Assembly (NCBI GenBank): GCA_037974665.1
Contig: CM075768.1
Span: forward strand, 1,969,501 to 2,033,500
Origin: Ehretia macrophylla
Taxonomy: Eukaryota; Streptophyta; Magnoliopsida; Boraginales; Ehretiaceae
DNA length: 64,000 bases
Direction: 5' to 3'
The notes beneath the pieces are model-generated. The model saw only the letters and a list, made by a program, of their open reading frames with translations, ran no database searches and was not told where the DNA came from. The translations under genes and the position numbers were made by a program. Below are positions 13,018-24,715 of the stretch, one piece after another (the first letter of the stretch is position 1; each line of letters opens with the position of its first letter).

Positions 13018-13542
13018 TGTCACGCCCCAACTCGACCCCACCTATAATCAGTCAGGACGCAACGGAATTTCGGCGGCATAACGACAGTAAACAGATTTCC
13101 GAGGTTCTAAACCAACCTCATAAAACATCATACATCCAGTAATTCCTCAATACAAACAACAACATACAACACAACCATATTATACAATAAAACATTCTCG
13201 TTATACGCCTCCGTTCCAACATGACATACAATACCTCAACTTTATCATACATTTCAAAAGTAAGTTGAGACACAACTACAACTTAACCATAGACAAAAGA
13301 AAACCGCTAAATTAACAACATTTGGATCATCATCTTTTCAATATCTATTACATTAAGAACCATAAGGCATATAAAAGTCTATTAAGCTAATATACATGAC
13401 ATTAAACAACATATATTCATGGATAAGACTCAGGGACATATGACTCATCCACGAAAGGCACGTTTTCCACATTCTCCTCTTCAGGAGGCACGTACCCGTA
13501 ATCTTGTGAAAGTACACCTGAAAACATGCAATAATAGAGAGT

Positions 13543-13562
13543 GAGCTTATATACATAAGCCC
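13543..13562 (-). promoter_or_regulatory. TATA box within LTR core hairpin (K)
   Basis: The minus strand reads TATATAAG (13546-13553). It forms one side of a hairpin: plus-strand arms GAGCTTAT and ATAAGCCC with a 4-nt loop. As RNA this is an 8-bp stem with one G.U pair. CTCAC and then TTTTCAGG (13517-13523) follow downstream in sense. A core promoter is inferred. Confidence 0.6.
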
Positions 13563-14035
13563 AGTGAGGATCCGATAGATCTCGACAGTATTCACTACGC
13601 TCCTTGGATTTAGTCCTTTGAGCAAGTAAACACACAACAACAATAATAACATTATCATCACATAACTATATAACCAATCAATAAAGGATACTCTATTTGG
13701 TGTAGCTCCAAACGCCATCACGATCTCAACCGTTCTTCTTATAACTCCCCATTACTCACGCACCCGAGGTACCTCACTAGCCCCTCCCTCCATGACACCT
13801 CCGTCATGCGAGCTGGGGGTAGCCTATGGCAGTCATGCCGTTATCAACCCGACAGCCCGACGCTGCCCGAGAGGTGGCACACACATACCAAGACTCCATA
13901 ATCATCAATCATCAATCAATCATCAATCAATCAATTGGGAGATCAGCAACAAAAGTGCCCGATTCCCGAACTCAATAATAATCAATCAATAACATCAATA
14001 TAACATCAATATTAAATTAAACAACAAACAACGTA

Positions 14036-14062
14036 GTTAGATGACAAAGTAGGCCATCTAAC
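14036..14062 (-). promoter_or_regulatory. CTACTTT-loop hairpin (K), perfect 8-bp stem
   Basis: GTTAGATG (14036-14043) and CATCTAAC (14055-14062) are exact reverse complements around an 11-nt loop that contains ACAAAGTAGG. The stem differs from that in F or E while the loop is the same. Confidence 0.65.
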
Positions 14063-15452
14063 CGGACATGCATAATATACATAATTAAACTCTAAATTAC
14101 TCAACAACAACTCACCATTCATCACTCGAACACTACCCAACCATCTAAAGGCATCGTTCAAGAAATTAAAGAATGACAACCTAAACTTCTAAAATTCATA
14201 ACTTACAATCTACTAATCCGAACATTGCCAAATCAGTTCCTATCACTCACCCATTCAACCTACTACATTAGCCCTCTCGGAAATCCACCATAACACCTCC
14301 AAATCATGCCCGATAACCCTAAAATCCTAAGATGTCATGGCTGGATTTTCCGGATTTTCACACAAACAATGTAATCGAAAATTCGGCATTACAACAGCGC
14401 TAACACGTAATTATCAAGTATTTAGAAATCGACAGCAATCGATTTCGATCAACACAACTCATTTAATTCAACTTTGAACATTTTAATCAAAATTAAATAC
14501 CCGGAAAATAAAAATTATGCTACATCCGACAGAAACTCGTAGTATTAGTATATAATGATCCCTAGCATGCAAGGAGCAATAATCTAACATCAGATTACAA
14601 TTCTAACGGTTCAATCTTCATTTATACGCAAAAACACAAAAATGACATTTTGAGATCTAGAATTTTTCTCTCACCTTAGATGCGATATAAGCCTAGGAAT
14701 GCGTGCTATGCGTGCCCAACAAGCAGAATCCAAGTCGGTGCGAAGTTTCGCGGAAAAAAACTAGGTTTTTCTTTGAAAAATTGGATTGAAAAGCTTGAGT
14801 TTTCTCTTTCTTTTTCCCCCTCTTTTCTCTCGGCCTTGTGTGTGTTTGTGGAGTGTGTTTTGTGTTGTGTGAGTGTGTGTTGATGACATTATATAATAAA
14901 AAAGCTTGGTCAATTAAAAAAAATGCAAAGTCAAAGTTAGTTTTAATAGGTATTTTTGTGTTTTTAATGACTTTAATTGCATTTTAGTGCTCACCAAGTT
15001 AAAAATAATTATGCCACCCCCAAGATATCTCAAGTGGATTATTTTTAGGTGACAAGAAGTTTTACAATCCAACAATTTCACCCGAGTCGGCTTAAAACTC
15101 GATTTTCGCAAAAGTCGGTGTAAAAACCCTAATAAATTCTTAAGCCGATTTTAAAACCATTTTCATCAAACACAGGTCTATTAAAGTCCGTGGACTAGGT
15201 CTAGAAGGGTTAAAAAGACCAGTTTCAAAATTATAGCGGACGTGTTTCGAAAACACTATTCACTGAAAATCGACGATAAAATTTCTGACTCCGTTTTTGA
15301 TGAAAATTTCATGAATGCACATTTAGCACGTATTAGAAGTATTGACATCAAAATTATAACTTTCTAGGTCCTATAGCACATAAACAGATCATATGCACGA
15401 AAAACGAGGTATAGCACGTAAAACAAGATAAGCAGGAAAGTGGGGTTTCACA

Positions 15453-15700
15453 AACTTAGTTAAAAACTCCAATTAAATGTTAACTAGTTAAATTCTAACA
15501 CTATTCTAATGTTTTACTATTTCTACAAACCAAGTTTCATTTTCCTAATGCGTATTCCCAACCTCCAAAGCTCAAAACCTCAAGTTCCCAATTCCTCTTA
15601 TAAGTTATACTATCTCGGAAAAATATGAATTCGAGAAAATCAAACAATCAATTTTCTTATGAATAGTAGCCACTAATAAAGCACAAGCAAGAGAATAAAA
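15453..15700 (-). repeat. 5' LTR of element A, outer part, truncated
   Basis: It continues the alignment with 3189-3405 (for example ATGAATAGTAGCCACTAATA) and then diverges between about 15683 and 15712. The last roughly 100 bp of the LTR are missing, so the end of element A was lost by deletion or recombination. Confidence 0.75.
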
Positions 15701-18161
15701 GAATAAAAGACTAGGTTAAGTACAAGTCTTAGTATCCAAAAGTTAATACATTACTCCAAGATGTTTAAATTACAACATGATCCCCTACTACAAAAGTTAT
15801 AGCTACAACAACAAACATGTAGATCACAAGTACATAAGCATGTCCTGACAAATAGAGAAACACTTGCATCAACTTGTGGAATTGGCTTGAATCCAAGTTC
15901 ACCTAAAAATGTCATAAAGAGGGAGTGAGCTACACCTAGCTTAGCTAGGGATAAGGGGAATGGGAGATTTTGCAAACTTTTTTAACCATCTGAAATCCTT
16001 TTTGAAAACCATGCCATGCATACATGAATAGTTAACTAGAAACAGGATTAATCAGGATAAATAAACTATGTCGTGCACAAAATACATGAGTTAAACATGT
16101 GAACATGTAATCAACTTTTTTCCCTGAGTGAGAGTGGTTGAACATATAGTAAAAGGATATAGGCAACACCTTTTCCTGAGGATCTCAAGGGACCAAGTGA
16201 GAATGGTTGCAAATGTTGGAGATGGCCAGTCTCGAAGCTTCTTTGATACATCTTCTCCAATACACCAATTGAGAGGGTACTCCGGCGACAACCCAAACCA
16301 CAGTAGCCGAGTCCGTCCTGGAAAGCCCAACGCCACCCAAGCTGCCCAGAACTTCTACCATAGTGTTTATTTACTTAATTGTATCATTTATTTACATTCC
16401 ATCTCTCCAAGGAGACGTACCAAGCAAGAAACGACTTCAAGTATTGTAAACAAGCTCGGAGGCAAAAAAATAGGTTGCCACTGATTAGAAATAGAAGTTA
16501 AAGATGCATATAGCAAATAAACATGCATGGGAAGATCAACCAAGTAGGTTTCCACCAATAGTTATGCATAATCATGATGCAACGAGAAGTTTATGATAGT
16601 TCGATCCTTATAACTAGGTTCTAACCCAATGTATTTATATATGTAAGGCAAAGACTAATATATATGTGCAATACGTACCATACAAGAGTTCAAAAAGGTT
16701 CTGAAATAAGTTAGAAGCAATGGAAACAAGCAAGTAAAGAAATGGGACAAAAGTGGCTAAGTAGGAAAAGGGAGACAGGGGAGTCGGGCGAGGGATAATG
16801 AATATTCATGTAAGCACTCTTGCATATAAAACTTGGGAAATGCCTCTTAGCATTGAGATGAAATACACTTACAAGTGTTATATATGTAGTAGTGGTTGCA
16901 CATTCACATGTTAATATCATGCTACCAATCATTGTCCAAGAACTAGGCAATAAACAACCACATACAACCTTCGAAAGGATGCAAACATATAAGCCAAAAT
17001 AGGGCAAGTCGGTTGAGTAGCCGGTTGAGTTACTCGACCGGCCTAGTCGACCGGCATGGTCAGTGAGTAAAGGTGAATGTCGATCGAGTAGTTAGGCGAG
17101 GTTAGTTGACTGACTTAGTCAACCGGCCTGGGCAGCACCAAATGCGAATTTGTACCATGTTACTCTTTAACTTTTTGTCTTGCTTCTATCATCAATCAAA
17201 CACCCAACACACTTAAATGGCATTAACAAACTACATAATCAAGCTCAAAAATCATGCTATAACATCCATAATCAACCAATAATCGAATATCAATCAAACA
17301 TCACCCAAACCCCCAAAATGCTTTATTTTCATCATCCCTTCTTGTATAAAACTTACACAACCTCTAACACAAAAATAATACACCATCTATCACATATTAC
17401 AACCCTTAAGCTCATAAGGATCATCAAGGCACAAATGGGTTAAAGCCCTAGCTCAGCAATCCATACAACACAAATCATATACCGAACTTTTACTTTATGC
17501 ACCATAAGCAATAAGACCAACATATATTCAATATATCACCTTGAATGAGCTTTAAAACAACTTTTGAATGAATCCCTCACCTTATAAGTAGGAATAAGTG
17601 CAAGTAAAGGCTTGAAAACACCCAAATGCTTGATGAGCTAACTTGAAAATGCCCTAGAATCCTTGCTTGTTTCTTCCTTTTTCCTCTTCTCCTTATTTCT
17701 TCTTTCTTTCCTTTCTTGGTCGTGTGGTGGAATGTGTGTGTTGTGTGTGGCATTTTGTGTGTGTGTGTATATTTTAGTGTAGTATAGTATATGTGTGTAT
17801 GTAATGTTTTGGGTTAGGTAGGATATTTAGTTGTTGGCCATTTACCACTTTGCACTTCTAACTAAATAAATTCCACTAGTTTGCCATTACTTTGATTTTA
17901 ATTATTTAATTACCTATTGTAATTAATATGATGTTAATTAATGCATACAATGTCTAAAATGTTTAAATGTACAAAAAATGATACTAATGCACGAAATACG
18001 AGGCAAAGTCATGTAAAGCGATATAAATATACATGAAACCATTCAAATGCCCGTAAATCGATATAAACACATATTAGATGATATGATATGCACGTTAAAG
18101 GGTTTATGCGCGAAGTAAATGACATGCATGCATAGGGGGTTTCGTGCGGGGCTTCACAATA
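15701..18161 (-). repeat. Truncated LTR of unnamed family I
   Basis: The right end reads GGGGCTTCACA, like the outer LTR ends of the minus-strand elements. The left end (TGT...) is missing. Internal landmarks shared with other LTRs are the core hairpin at 15928-15941 (AGCTA/TAGCT), the AAGTAGG hairpin at 16538-16550 and a repeated GCACG/CCCGTAAATCGA motif near the right end. No coding region is visible. Confidence 0.7.
17021..17041. repeat. Inverted repeat in a cluster of ACCGG motifs
   Basis: CCGGTTGAG and CTCGACCGG face each other across a 3-nt loop (one G.T pair). The surrounding 17010-17126 repeats variants of GTCGACCGG and GTTGAGTAG several times. No such cluster was seen in the other LTRs. 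Confidence 0.6.
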
Positions 18162-18884
18162 CCACTCTAATACTTTAAATTAAACCTATTACAAGCTCAT
18201 ACTTACAACAAATATATATATATATATATACAGGGTCAACAAAATGGATCATACATTCAAATAACTAAATAGACCTTATAAATATATATATTTCTTTAAA
18301 TTTCAACTAATAATTCACATGGCATTCAGTCCCAAGCAACGAGCTATCAACGGATTCACGAACTTTCCGTCTATCTTAGCAATATCTAAAAGGTGGTTGA
18401 AGAAAAAGGGTGAGCATACACTTATGCTTAGTAATGCATATAAGACAATTGAATAATCATCGAGCTAAACATCATAAACTACGCGAAAAAGTAACATTAA
18501 CATGATAGGCATTAAAGCATTAAAGCGCTAAATAAACATTTTAAATCGCTAGCCCCATGGAATGCTTCATCCACGCAGGCTCACTTCACCTTTACTACAC
18601 TTCTCTTCCACTTGACACTTCACTTGTTGGCTTCACTTATCGCTCCGCTGGGTGTACTCCAGATCTACCCCAAATTCCTATGACCCACGTCCATGGAATG
18701 CTCCGTGTCATGCCATGATCCCATCCCATCGCTAGGCAAGGTCGGAACATGACGTTTCTTGAAAAACTTAACACTTGTAAGATCATGAATCAACAACTTA
18801 ACATACCAGATATCCACAAGTAACTTCAAGAATGATGCCACAACTATTGGCACTTCAACTTCCAATAACCTACTCCATACATAC
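18162..18884 (-). repeat. LTR fragment J with possible primer-site remnant
   Basis: The first bases ATACCACTCTAATA look like the outer half of a minus-strand tRNA-Met primer site (compare GATACCATTCTAATA at 49293-49307). A core hairpin (AGCATA 18413-18418, TATGCT 18423-18428) and the usual GGTGTACTCC block follow. It joins unrelated LTR sequence near 18885. Confidence 0.5.
18212..18230. repeat. AT microsatellite
   Basis: An uninterrupted run of alternating A and T, about nine dinucleotides, within LTR fragment J. Confidence 0.9.
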
Positions 18885-19385
18885 AAGGCCTAGTCTTAAC
18901 CATCATAGCATGATACAAGTCATCAATACCTTCTAGCCTCAAAACAATAAGATAGTAGAAAGATTACAATCCATTATCCAAAAGAATAGTTATATAACCA
19001 AGTCCAAAAGAATATCATAGTTCATAAAGTCTTTCCAATACACACCATGAAGTCAACAATAGCAAATCATCATCTACAACAGATAGGATCACAACAAGCA
19101 GAAATATGACTCATCACATAAAGGAAGCTTACCATCAGCCTGAGGAACTGGCTTAGGCTCGGCCTCACCAGAAAGTTGACATAAAGAGGAGTGAGTTAAC
19201 CAACTCATAGCTCAGTGAGGGCTAAAGAAAATGGGGATTTTTGCACACATTTTAACATTTGAAACCCATTTGTGGAAATGATGCCATGCCTATACATACA
19301 CAACAGATAATATGAACAGTAACATAATTAAACACATAACTCTACCCTCCGAGAACCTCATGGGACCAAGCAAGGGTAGGATTAC
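18885..19385 (-). repeat. LTR fragment I', interrupted by element C'
   Basis: It resembles LTR I at 15720-16210 (shared CATAAAGAG..GAGTGAG, AATGGGGATTTTTGC and CTCATGGGACCAAG landmarks). It has its own core hairpin, GAGTT (19193-19197) and AACTC (19202-19206). It stops at the ATTAC (19381-19385) that precedes element C'; its continuation should lie right of the window. Confidence 0.6.
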
Positions 19386-19778
19386 TGTCACATCCCAACT
19401 CGACCCCACTTACAATCACTCAGGACGCAAAGGAATTTTGGCATTATAACTTCTGTAACACGGACATCAGGGCTCTAAACCAACCCTTTTAAAAATATAG
19501 CACAACCAACACCAAGTTCAGCAACAACTCCAATATCTGCTCAACAAATACAAAGCCATTCATTTAACATCCAAACGACATTCCAACAAAAGTCATAAGC
19601 CTCCGTTTCAACAACATACCACAAGCTATACTATACATTTGCAAAATAGATTATAAACTAGTCTAGCAACCTAATCATATTCAAAAGGAAGACTATTAAA
19701 CTAGTATTATATAAACCATTATCTTTGAGTAAGTTATACATTACAACATACTATAAAAACTAAGACAAAAACAAGGAG
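19386..19778 (-). repeat. 3' LTR of C', left piece
   Basis: It starts TGTCACATCCCAACTCGACC, like the C-family LTR starts, and is cut after 393 bp by element C. It continues at 31948. The last five bases (AGGAG) are C's target-site copy. Confidence 0.88.
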
Positions 19779-21999
19779 TGTCACGCCCCAACTCGACCCC
19801 ACCTACAATCAGTCAGGATGCAATGGAATTTTGGCAATATAACGACAGTAATTAAGACACCGAGGCTCTAAACCAACCTCTTAGAATATCATACAACTAA
19901 CTCCACAAACCATTCAGCAATCAACTCCTTAATTAAATTAACAACATACGACACAACCATATTATACATTTATCATTCTTTCAACAATCCGTTCATAGTT
20001 ATACGCCTCCGTTCCAACTTCATACATAAACTATACATACATTTCAAAATAGATTATAAACCAACTTAGTAATCTAAACATGATCAAAAGAAAGACTACT
20101 AAACCATCATACATAAGTCTTTAAGATAAAGTAGGTTTATAATACATCATAATACATCAACTACAAACAATCTCATGGCAATGACTCCTGCACATAAGAC
20201 TCATCCATGAAAGGCACATTTTCCTCTTCAAGAGGCACGTACCCATAGTCTTGCTCAACAACACCTGTAAGCATGCAATAATTGACAGTGAGCTTATATA
20301 AAACAAGCCCAGTGAGGATCTGATAGATCTCTAACAGTGTTTACTATACTCATTGGAAATGATCATTTGAGCAATAAACACACAATAAACATCAATAACA
20401 ATATAAACACATAAACTATAATGACCATTCAATAAAGGATACTCTAGTTGGTGTAGCTCCAAATGCCATCACGATCTCAACCAACTTCTTATCACCCCCA
20501 TGACACACAAACCTGAGGTACCTCACTAGCCCTACCCTTCATGACATCTCCGCTCATGCGAGATGAGGGTTTCCTCTAGTAGTCATGCCGTTATCAACCC
20601 GACAGCCCGATACTGCCCGAGGGATGGCACACACATACCAAGACTCAGCAATAAAATAAACATTCACATCACAAGAGGACAACCTTTCACACCACCCAAT
20701 CAACTAAAGGCAAAATTCAATACTTTAAAGAAAGACAACCTAAACTTCAAATAATCATATCTTACATTCTACTAATCCAAACAACTCCAAATCAGTTTCT
20801 ATCACTCACCCATTCAATCAACTACATTAGCCCTCTCAGAAACCAACCAAAACACATCCAAATCAAGCCCAACAACCCTAAAACCCTAATGCATCAAGGC
20901 TGAAATTTCCGGACTTTCACACCAACATTGCAATTGAAATTTTGGCATTACAATAGCGCTACCACGTAATTAACAAACTTTTACAAATCAACGGCAATCG
21001 ATTCCAACCACTACAACTCAAAATAATCAACAAATAGCCAAACTATCAACTTTAAATACCCAAAAATAAAAATTTATGCTACAACGGTTCAAATCTCATA
21101 AGAATACATATAATCGATCCTTAGCATGCACTGAGCAATAATATAACTTCAAATTAACATTCTAATGGTTCAATATTCAATTATACGCAAAAATACAAAT
21201 GATGACTTTTGAGTTCTAGAATTTTTCTCTCACATTTGATCCGAAACAAGCCTAGATATGCATGCTATGCGTGCCCAACAAGCGGAATCCAACTTGGTAT
21301 GAAAAACTACGGACAAAAACTAGCCTTTTCTACGAAATTTTGCTTTGAAAACCTTGAAAATCAACTTCTCTTTTCTCCCTTGAACTTGTCGGCCATGTAG
21401 GTGTAAAATGAGTGTGTTTTGTGCTTTGCAAGTGTGTGTTGATGTTATATTATGCAAAGTCAAACAAATTAAATCAAGGTCAAAGGTGAAAACTAGTTAT
21501 TTTTAGTATTTTCTTGTCTTTTAATTCTATTTTAGTTATTTATTTGCTCAAAACATTTATGCAACACCTAAACTATCTCAAGTAATTTATTTTTAGGTGA
21601 CAAGAAGTTTTACATTAAAACAGTTTCACCCGGGTCGGCTTAAAACTCGTTTTATTGTAAAAGAAACTGTAAAAACCTTTAAAATTCCAAAACTGATTCC
21701 AAATCCATTTTAATCAAACACTGGTCTATTAATACCCGGGGACTAGGTTTTAAAATGTTTAAAACACCCCCGTAAAAATTTTAGCGGACAGGTGCTCAAA
21801 ATACTATTCACTAAAACCGATGATAAAATTTATGATTTCGTTTTTTATGAAAATTTCATAAATGCACACTTAGCATGTATTAGGAGTATTAATCACATAT
21901 TTAGCACATTCTAAGCCATATAGCACATAAATAGGTCAATTCACGCAAAACGATGTAAAGCACGCAAATTGAGATAAGATAAAAAAGTGGGGTTTCACA
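19779..21999 (-). repeat. 3' LTR of element C
   Basis: TGTCACGCC...GGTTTCACA, about 2.22 kb. Relative to the 5' LTR it lacks about 190 bp after 20690, the part corresponding to 30452-30640, and with it the CTACTTT hairpin. It keeps the TATA-bearing core hairpin. Confidence 0.93.
20264..20317 (-). promoter_or_regulatory. TATA box and core hairpin (C 3' LTR)
   Basis: The minus strand has TATATAAG (20293-20300) directly before CTCACTG, and TTACAGG about 25 nt on. The arms GAGCTT and AAGCCC pair with one G.U when read as sense RNA. Confidence 0.58.
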
Positions 22000-22035
22000 T
22001 TCTTCCCCCTTAAAGAAATTTCATCCTCGAAATTC
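22000..22035 (-). other. Polypurine tract and inverted repeat (element C)
   Basis: The minus strand has TTTAAGGGGGAAGA next to the LTR. Before it lie AATTTC (22017-22022) and GAAATT (22029-22034) as a 6-bp inverted repeat. This segment also encodes the last pol residues (FEDEI). Confidence 0.85.
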
Positions 22036-23345
22036 TTACTTGATGAACGGAAAAGATCTGGATACTGCTGCTGCATCTGATCTTGCCTCTCCCAAGTAGC
22101 CTCCTCAATACCGTGATGCTTCCACAATACCTTAATCATCAGAATCTTCTTCGACCTCGACTCTCGTTCCATCTGATCAAGAATACGAATTGGCCGCTCG
22201 TCATAAGTCAAATTCTCACGAAGCTGTAACGGCTCTGGCTCGAGAATATGAGAATGATCTGGATTATATTTTCGTAAATTAGACATGTGAAATACATCAT
22301 GGACATTAGAGAAATTCTCCGGTAAAGCCAACCGATATGCTAACTTGCCAACTCTGCTAGTAATCTCAAACGGGCTTACAAACTTCGGACTTAGCTTACC
22401 ACCTTTACCATAACGAGCAAACCCCTTACGAGGAGACAATCTCAAGAAAACCCGATCCCCGACTATAAACTCCAAATCCCAACGACGCTTATCAACATAA
22501 CTCTTGAATCTACTTTGCGCCTAAGCATTCTCTGCCTGATCAACTGAACATTCTCAATCTTCTCTAGAAGCTCTGGTATAATAGTCAGATCAATAGTTTT
22601 CATCTCCTCTACTTCATCCCAATACAAAGGTGAACGGAATTTACGACCGTAAAGAGCTACAAAAGGTGCCATCCCAATAGTAGCTTGATAACTATTGTTA
22701 GAGGCAAACTCGGCAAGTGGTAGATGTTTCTCCCAATTCTTCCCGAAGTCCAAAACATAAGCCCTGAGCATATCTTCTAGGATCTGAATAGTCATCTCAA
22801 ACTGACCGTCGGTCTGTGGATGATACGTTGTACTGAAATTAAGTTGAGTACCCAAAGTCTCTTGAAGTTTCTCCCACAAGCGAGAAGTAAATCGAAGATC
22901 TCGATCTGAGACAATACTAGATGGAATCCCGTGAAGTCTGACAATCTGATCCAAATAAAGATCCGTCAACTTTGCAACTTCATCTCCCATCAGCATCGAA
23001 ATAAAGTGAGCTGTCTTCGTCAAACGATCCACGACAACCCAAACTGCATCATTACCTCTCTGTGTTCTAGGCAAACCAGTGACGAAGTCCATCGTAATAT
23101 GCTCCCATTTCCATTGTGGTATAGCCAAAGGTTGAAGCAAACCTGCAGGTCGTTGATGCTCGGCTTTCACTCGCTAACAAGCCAAACATCTAGACACAAA
23201 CTGAGCAACTTCCCTCTTCATATTATTCCACCAATAATGTTGCTTCAAGTCTCGATACATCTTATTTCCACCAGGATGAATGGTGTACTTAGAATTATGA
23301 GCCTCCTCCAGAATACCTCGCCTTAAACCCGGTTCATCGGGAACA
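22013..23345 (-). pseudogene. Integrase with chromodomain, element C
   Basis: The catalytic core keeps all three acidic residues: MDFVTGL, SDRDLRFTS and DGQFE. It is followed by a GPY/F-like module (VSPFEITSRV; the usual G is V) and a chromodomain ending VLWKHHGIEEATWE. The upstream zinc domain is present (HPGGNKMYRDL, CLAC). Two lesions are clear: a TAG stop just after CLAC near 23176 (CAG expected), and a one-base loss near 22518 that shifts the frame between QRML and the TAQS segment. The chromodomain frame runs on through the polypurine tract into the LTR to 21936, which is normal for this group. Confidence 0.9.
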
Positions 23346-24715
23346 CAAACCCTGTTCTAAAACCGAAGAATACCATCCTCGTGCACTTTGAAGTCAGTCT
23401 GATCATCCGTGATCTGATCCTTGATTTTCTGAAGTTTAACATCAAGCTGCTGAGCTTCTCTAATCTGAGACAGCAATAAAGGTTGAATACGGAGATGTGA
23501 ACACATCACCCCAACCTGAGTCAACTCCGGTCTCCAATAAGTGAATTCTTCAAGAACTTCCCATTTCTTGACAGCCAAACAAGAAACATTCGCCTTACGA
23601 CTAAGAGCATCTGCTACAACATTTGCCTTCCCAGACAGATAACTGATAGAAGAATTATAATCTCCAAGAAGTTTTATCCACCTCCGTTGATGCATATTCA
23701 ACGCATTCCGTGAGAACAAATACTTCAGACTTTTATGATGAGTGAAAATCTCGAACCTACTGCCCCATAGATAATGATGCCACTTTTTCAGTGAGAAAAC
23801 AATAGCTGCCAACTCAAGATCATGAGTCGGATAATTTACCTCATAAGGCTTCAACTTCCTGGAAGCATAGGCAATAACTCGGCCATTCTACATAAGAACA
23901 CATCCCAAGCCCTCTTTGGATGCATCACTGTAGATAACCATATTATCAGTCCCCTCTGGTAGAGCAAGTACTGGAGCGGTAGTCAATCTCTTTTTCAACT
24001 CCTGAAACCCACTCTCACATTTCTCATCTCAAACAAAGCTAGTCTGTTTCTGAGTTAACTTAGAAAGTGGCCCAGCAATCTTAGAAAAGTCATTCACAAA
24101 CCTACGATAATAACCCGCCAAGCCAAGAAAGCTACGAACCTCTGAAACATTCTCCGGCCGTTTCCAAGACATCACCGCTTCAATCTTAGTGGGATCTACA
24201 GAAATACCGCGCTGTGTAATAACATGACCGAGAAAAGATATACGTTGCAGCTAAAATTCACATTCGCTGAATTTCGCAAACAACTGATGCTCTTGTAACT
24301 TCTGTAAGACAAGCCGTAGATGTTGCTCATGCTCCAATTCAGACTTAGAATAAACCAAGATATCATCAATAAAGATCACCACGAACTGATCCAAGTACGA
24401 CTAAAAAACCCGATGCATAAGATCTATAAATGTTGCCGGTGCATTAGTTAATCCAAAGGGCATAACCACAAACTCATAATGCCCGTACCGAGTCCTGAAG
24501 GCAGACTTCGGGACATCCTCCGTGCGAATATGAAGCTGATAATACCCCTGCCTCAAGTCAAACTTAGAGTAGACTTTGGCTTCCTGAAGTTGATCAAACA
24601 ACTCGTCAATCAATGGCAAATGATACTTGTTCTTGATGGTCACTTGATTCAAACCACTATAGTCAATGCATAATCTCACGGTACCATCTTTCTTCTTCAC
24701 AAATAAAACAGGTGC
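23346..24715 (-). pseudogene. RNase H and RT (C-terminal two thirds), element C
   Basis: [40 protein letters not shown] and FIDDILVYS are all legible. RNase [24 protein letters not shown] and VVADALSRK, but FTDHKS reads FTHHKS, changing a conserved acid. In-frame stops occur near 24403 (before SYLDQF), 23887 (ATG TAG where Gln is usual) and 23358. The N-terminal RT continues at 27333 beyond solo LTR B2. TSD copy GGTGC occupies 24711-24715. Confidence 0.88.

Larger units (their letters stand above)
13018..15452 (-). mobile_element. Solo LTR K (C family) inside 5' LTR of A
   Basis: It starts TGTCACGCCCCAACTCG and ends GGGTTTCACA, with AACTT on both sides (13013-13017, 15453-15457). The empty site is visible in the other A LTR near 3189, which confirms the insertion. 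The sequence matches the LTRs of elements C, C' and G. Several short frames inside are LTR sequence, not genes. Confidence 0.95.
976..15700 (-). mobile_element. Element A: Ty3/gypsy chromovirus with two nested solo LTRs
   Basis: Reading leftwards on the minus strand the order is 5' LTR, tRNA-Met primer site, gag, protease, RT, RNase H, integrase, chromodomain, polypurine tract, 3' LTR. This is the Ty3/gypsy order. Solo LTRs interrupt gag (7236-9536) and the 5' LTR (13018-15452). The outer end of the 5' LTR is missing (join to unrelated LTR sequence near 15700), so no target-site repeat can be paired; CGTAC precedes the left end. All coding parts carry stops or frameshifts. Chromodomain and domain order suggest the Tekay/Del clade. 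Confidence 0.88.

Noticed and set aside
21936..21999. Pol frame of C running into the LTR considered as a fusion protein
   Set aside because: Overlap of the pol end with the polypurine tract and LTR is usual in this group, and no domain lies beyond the chromodomain.
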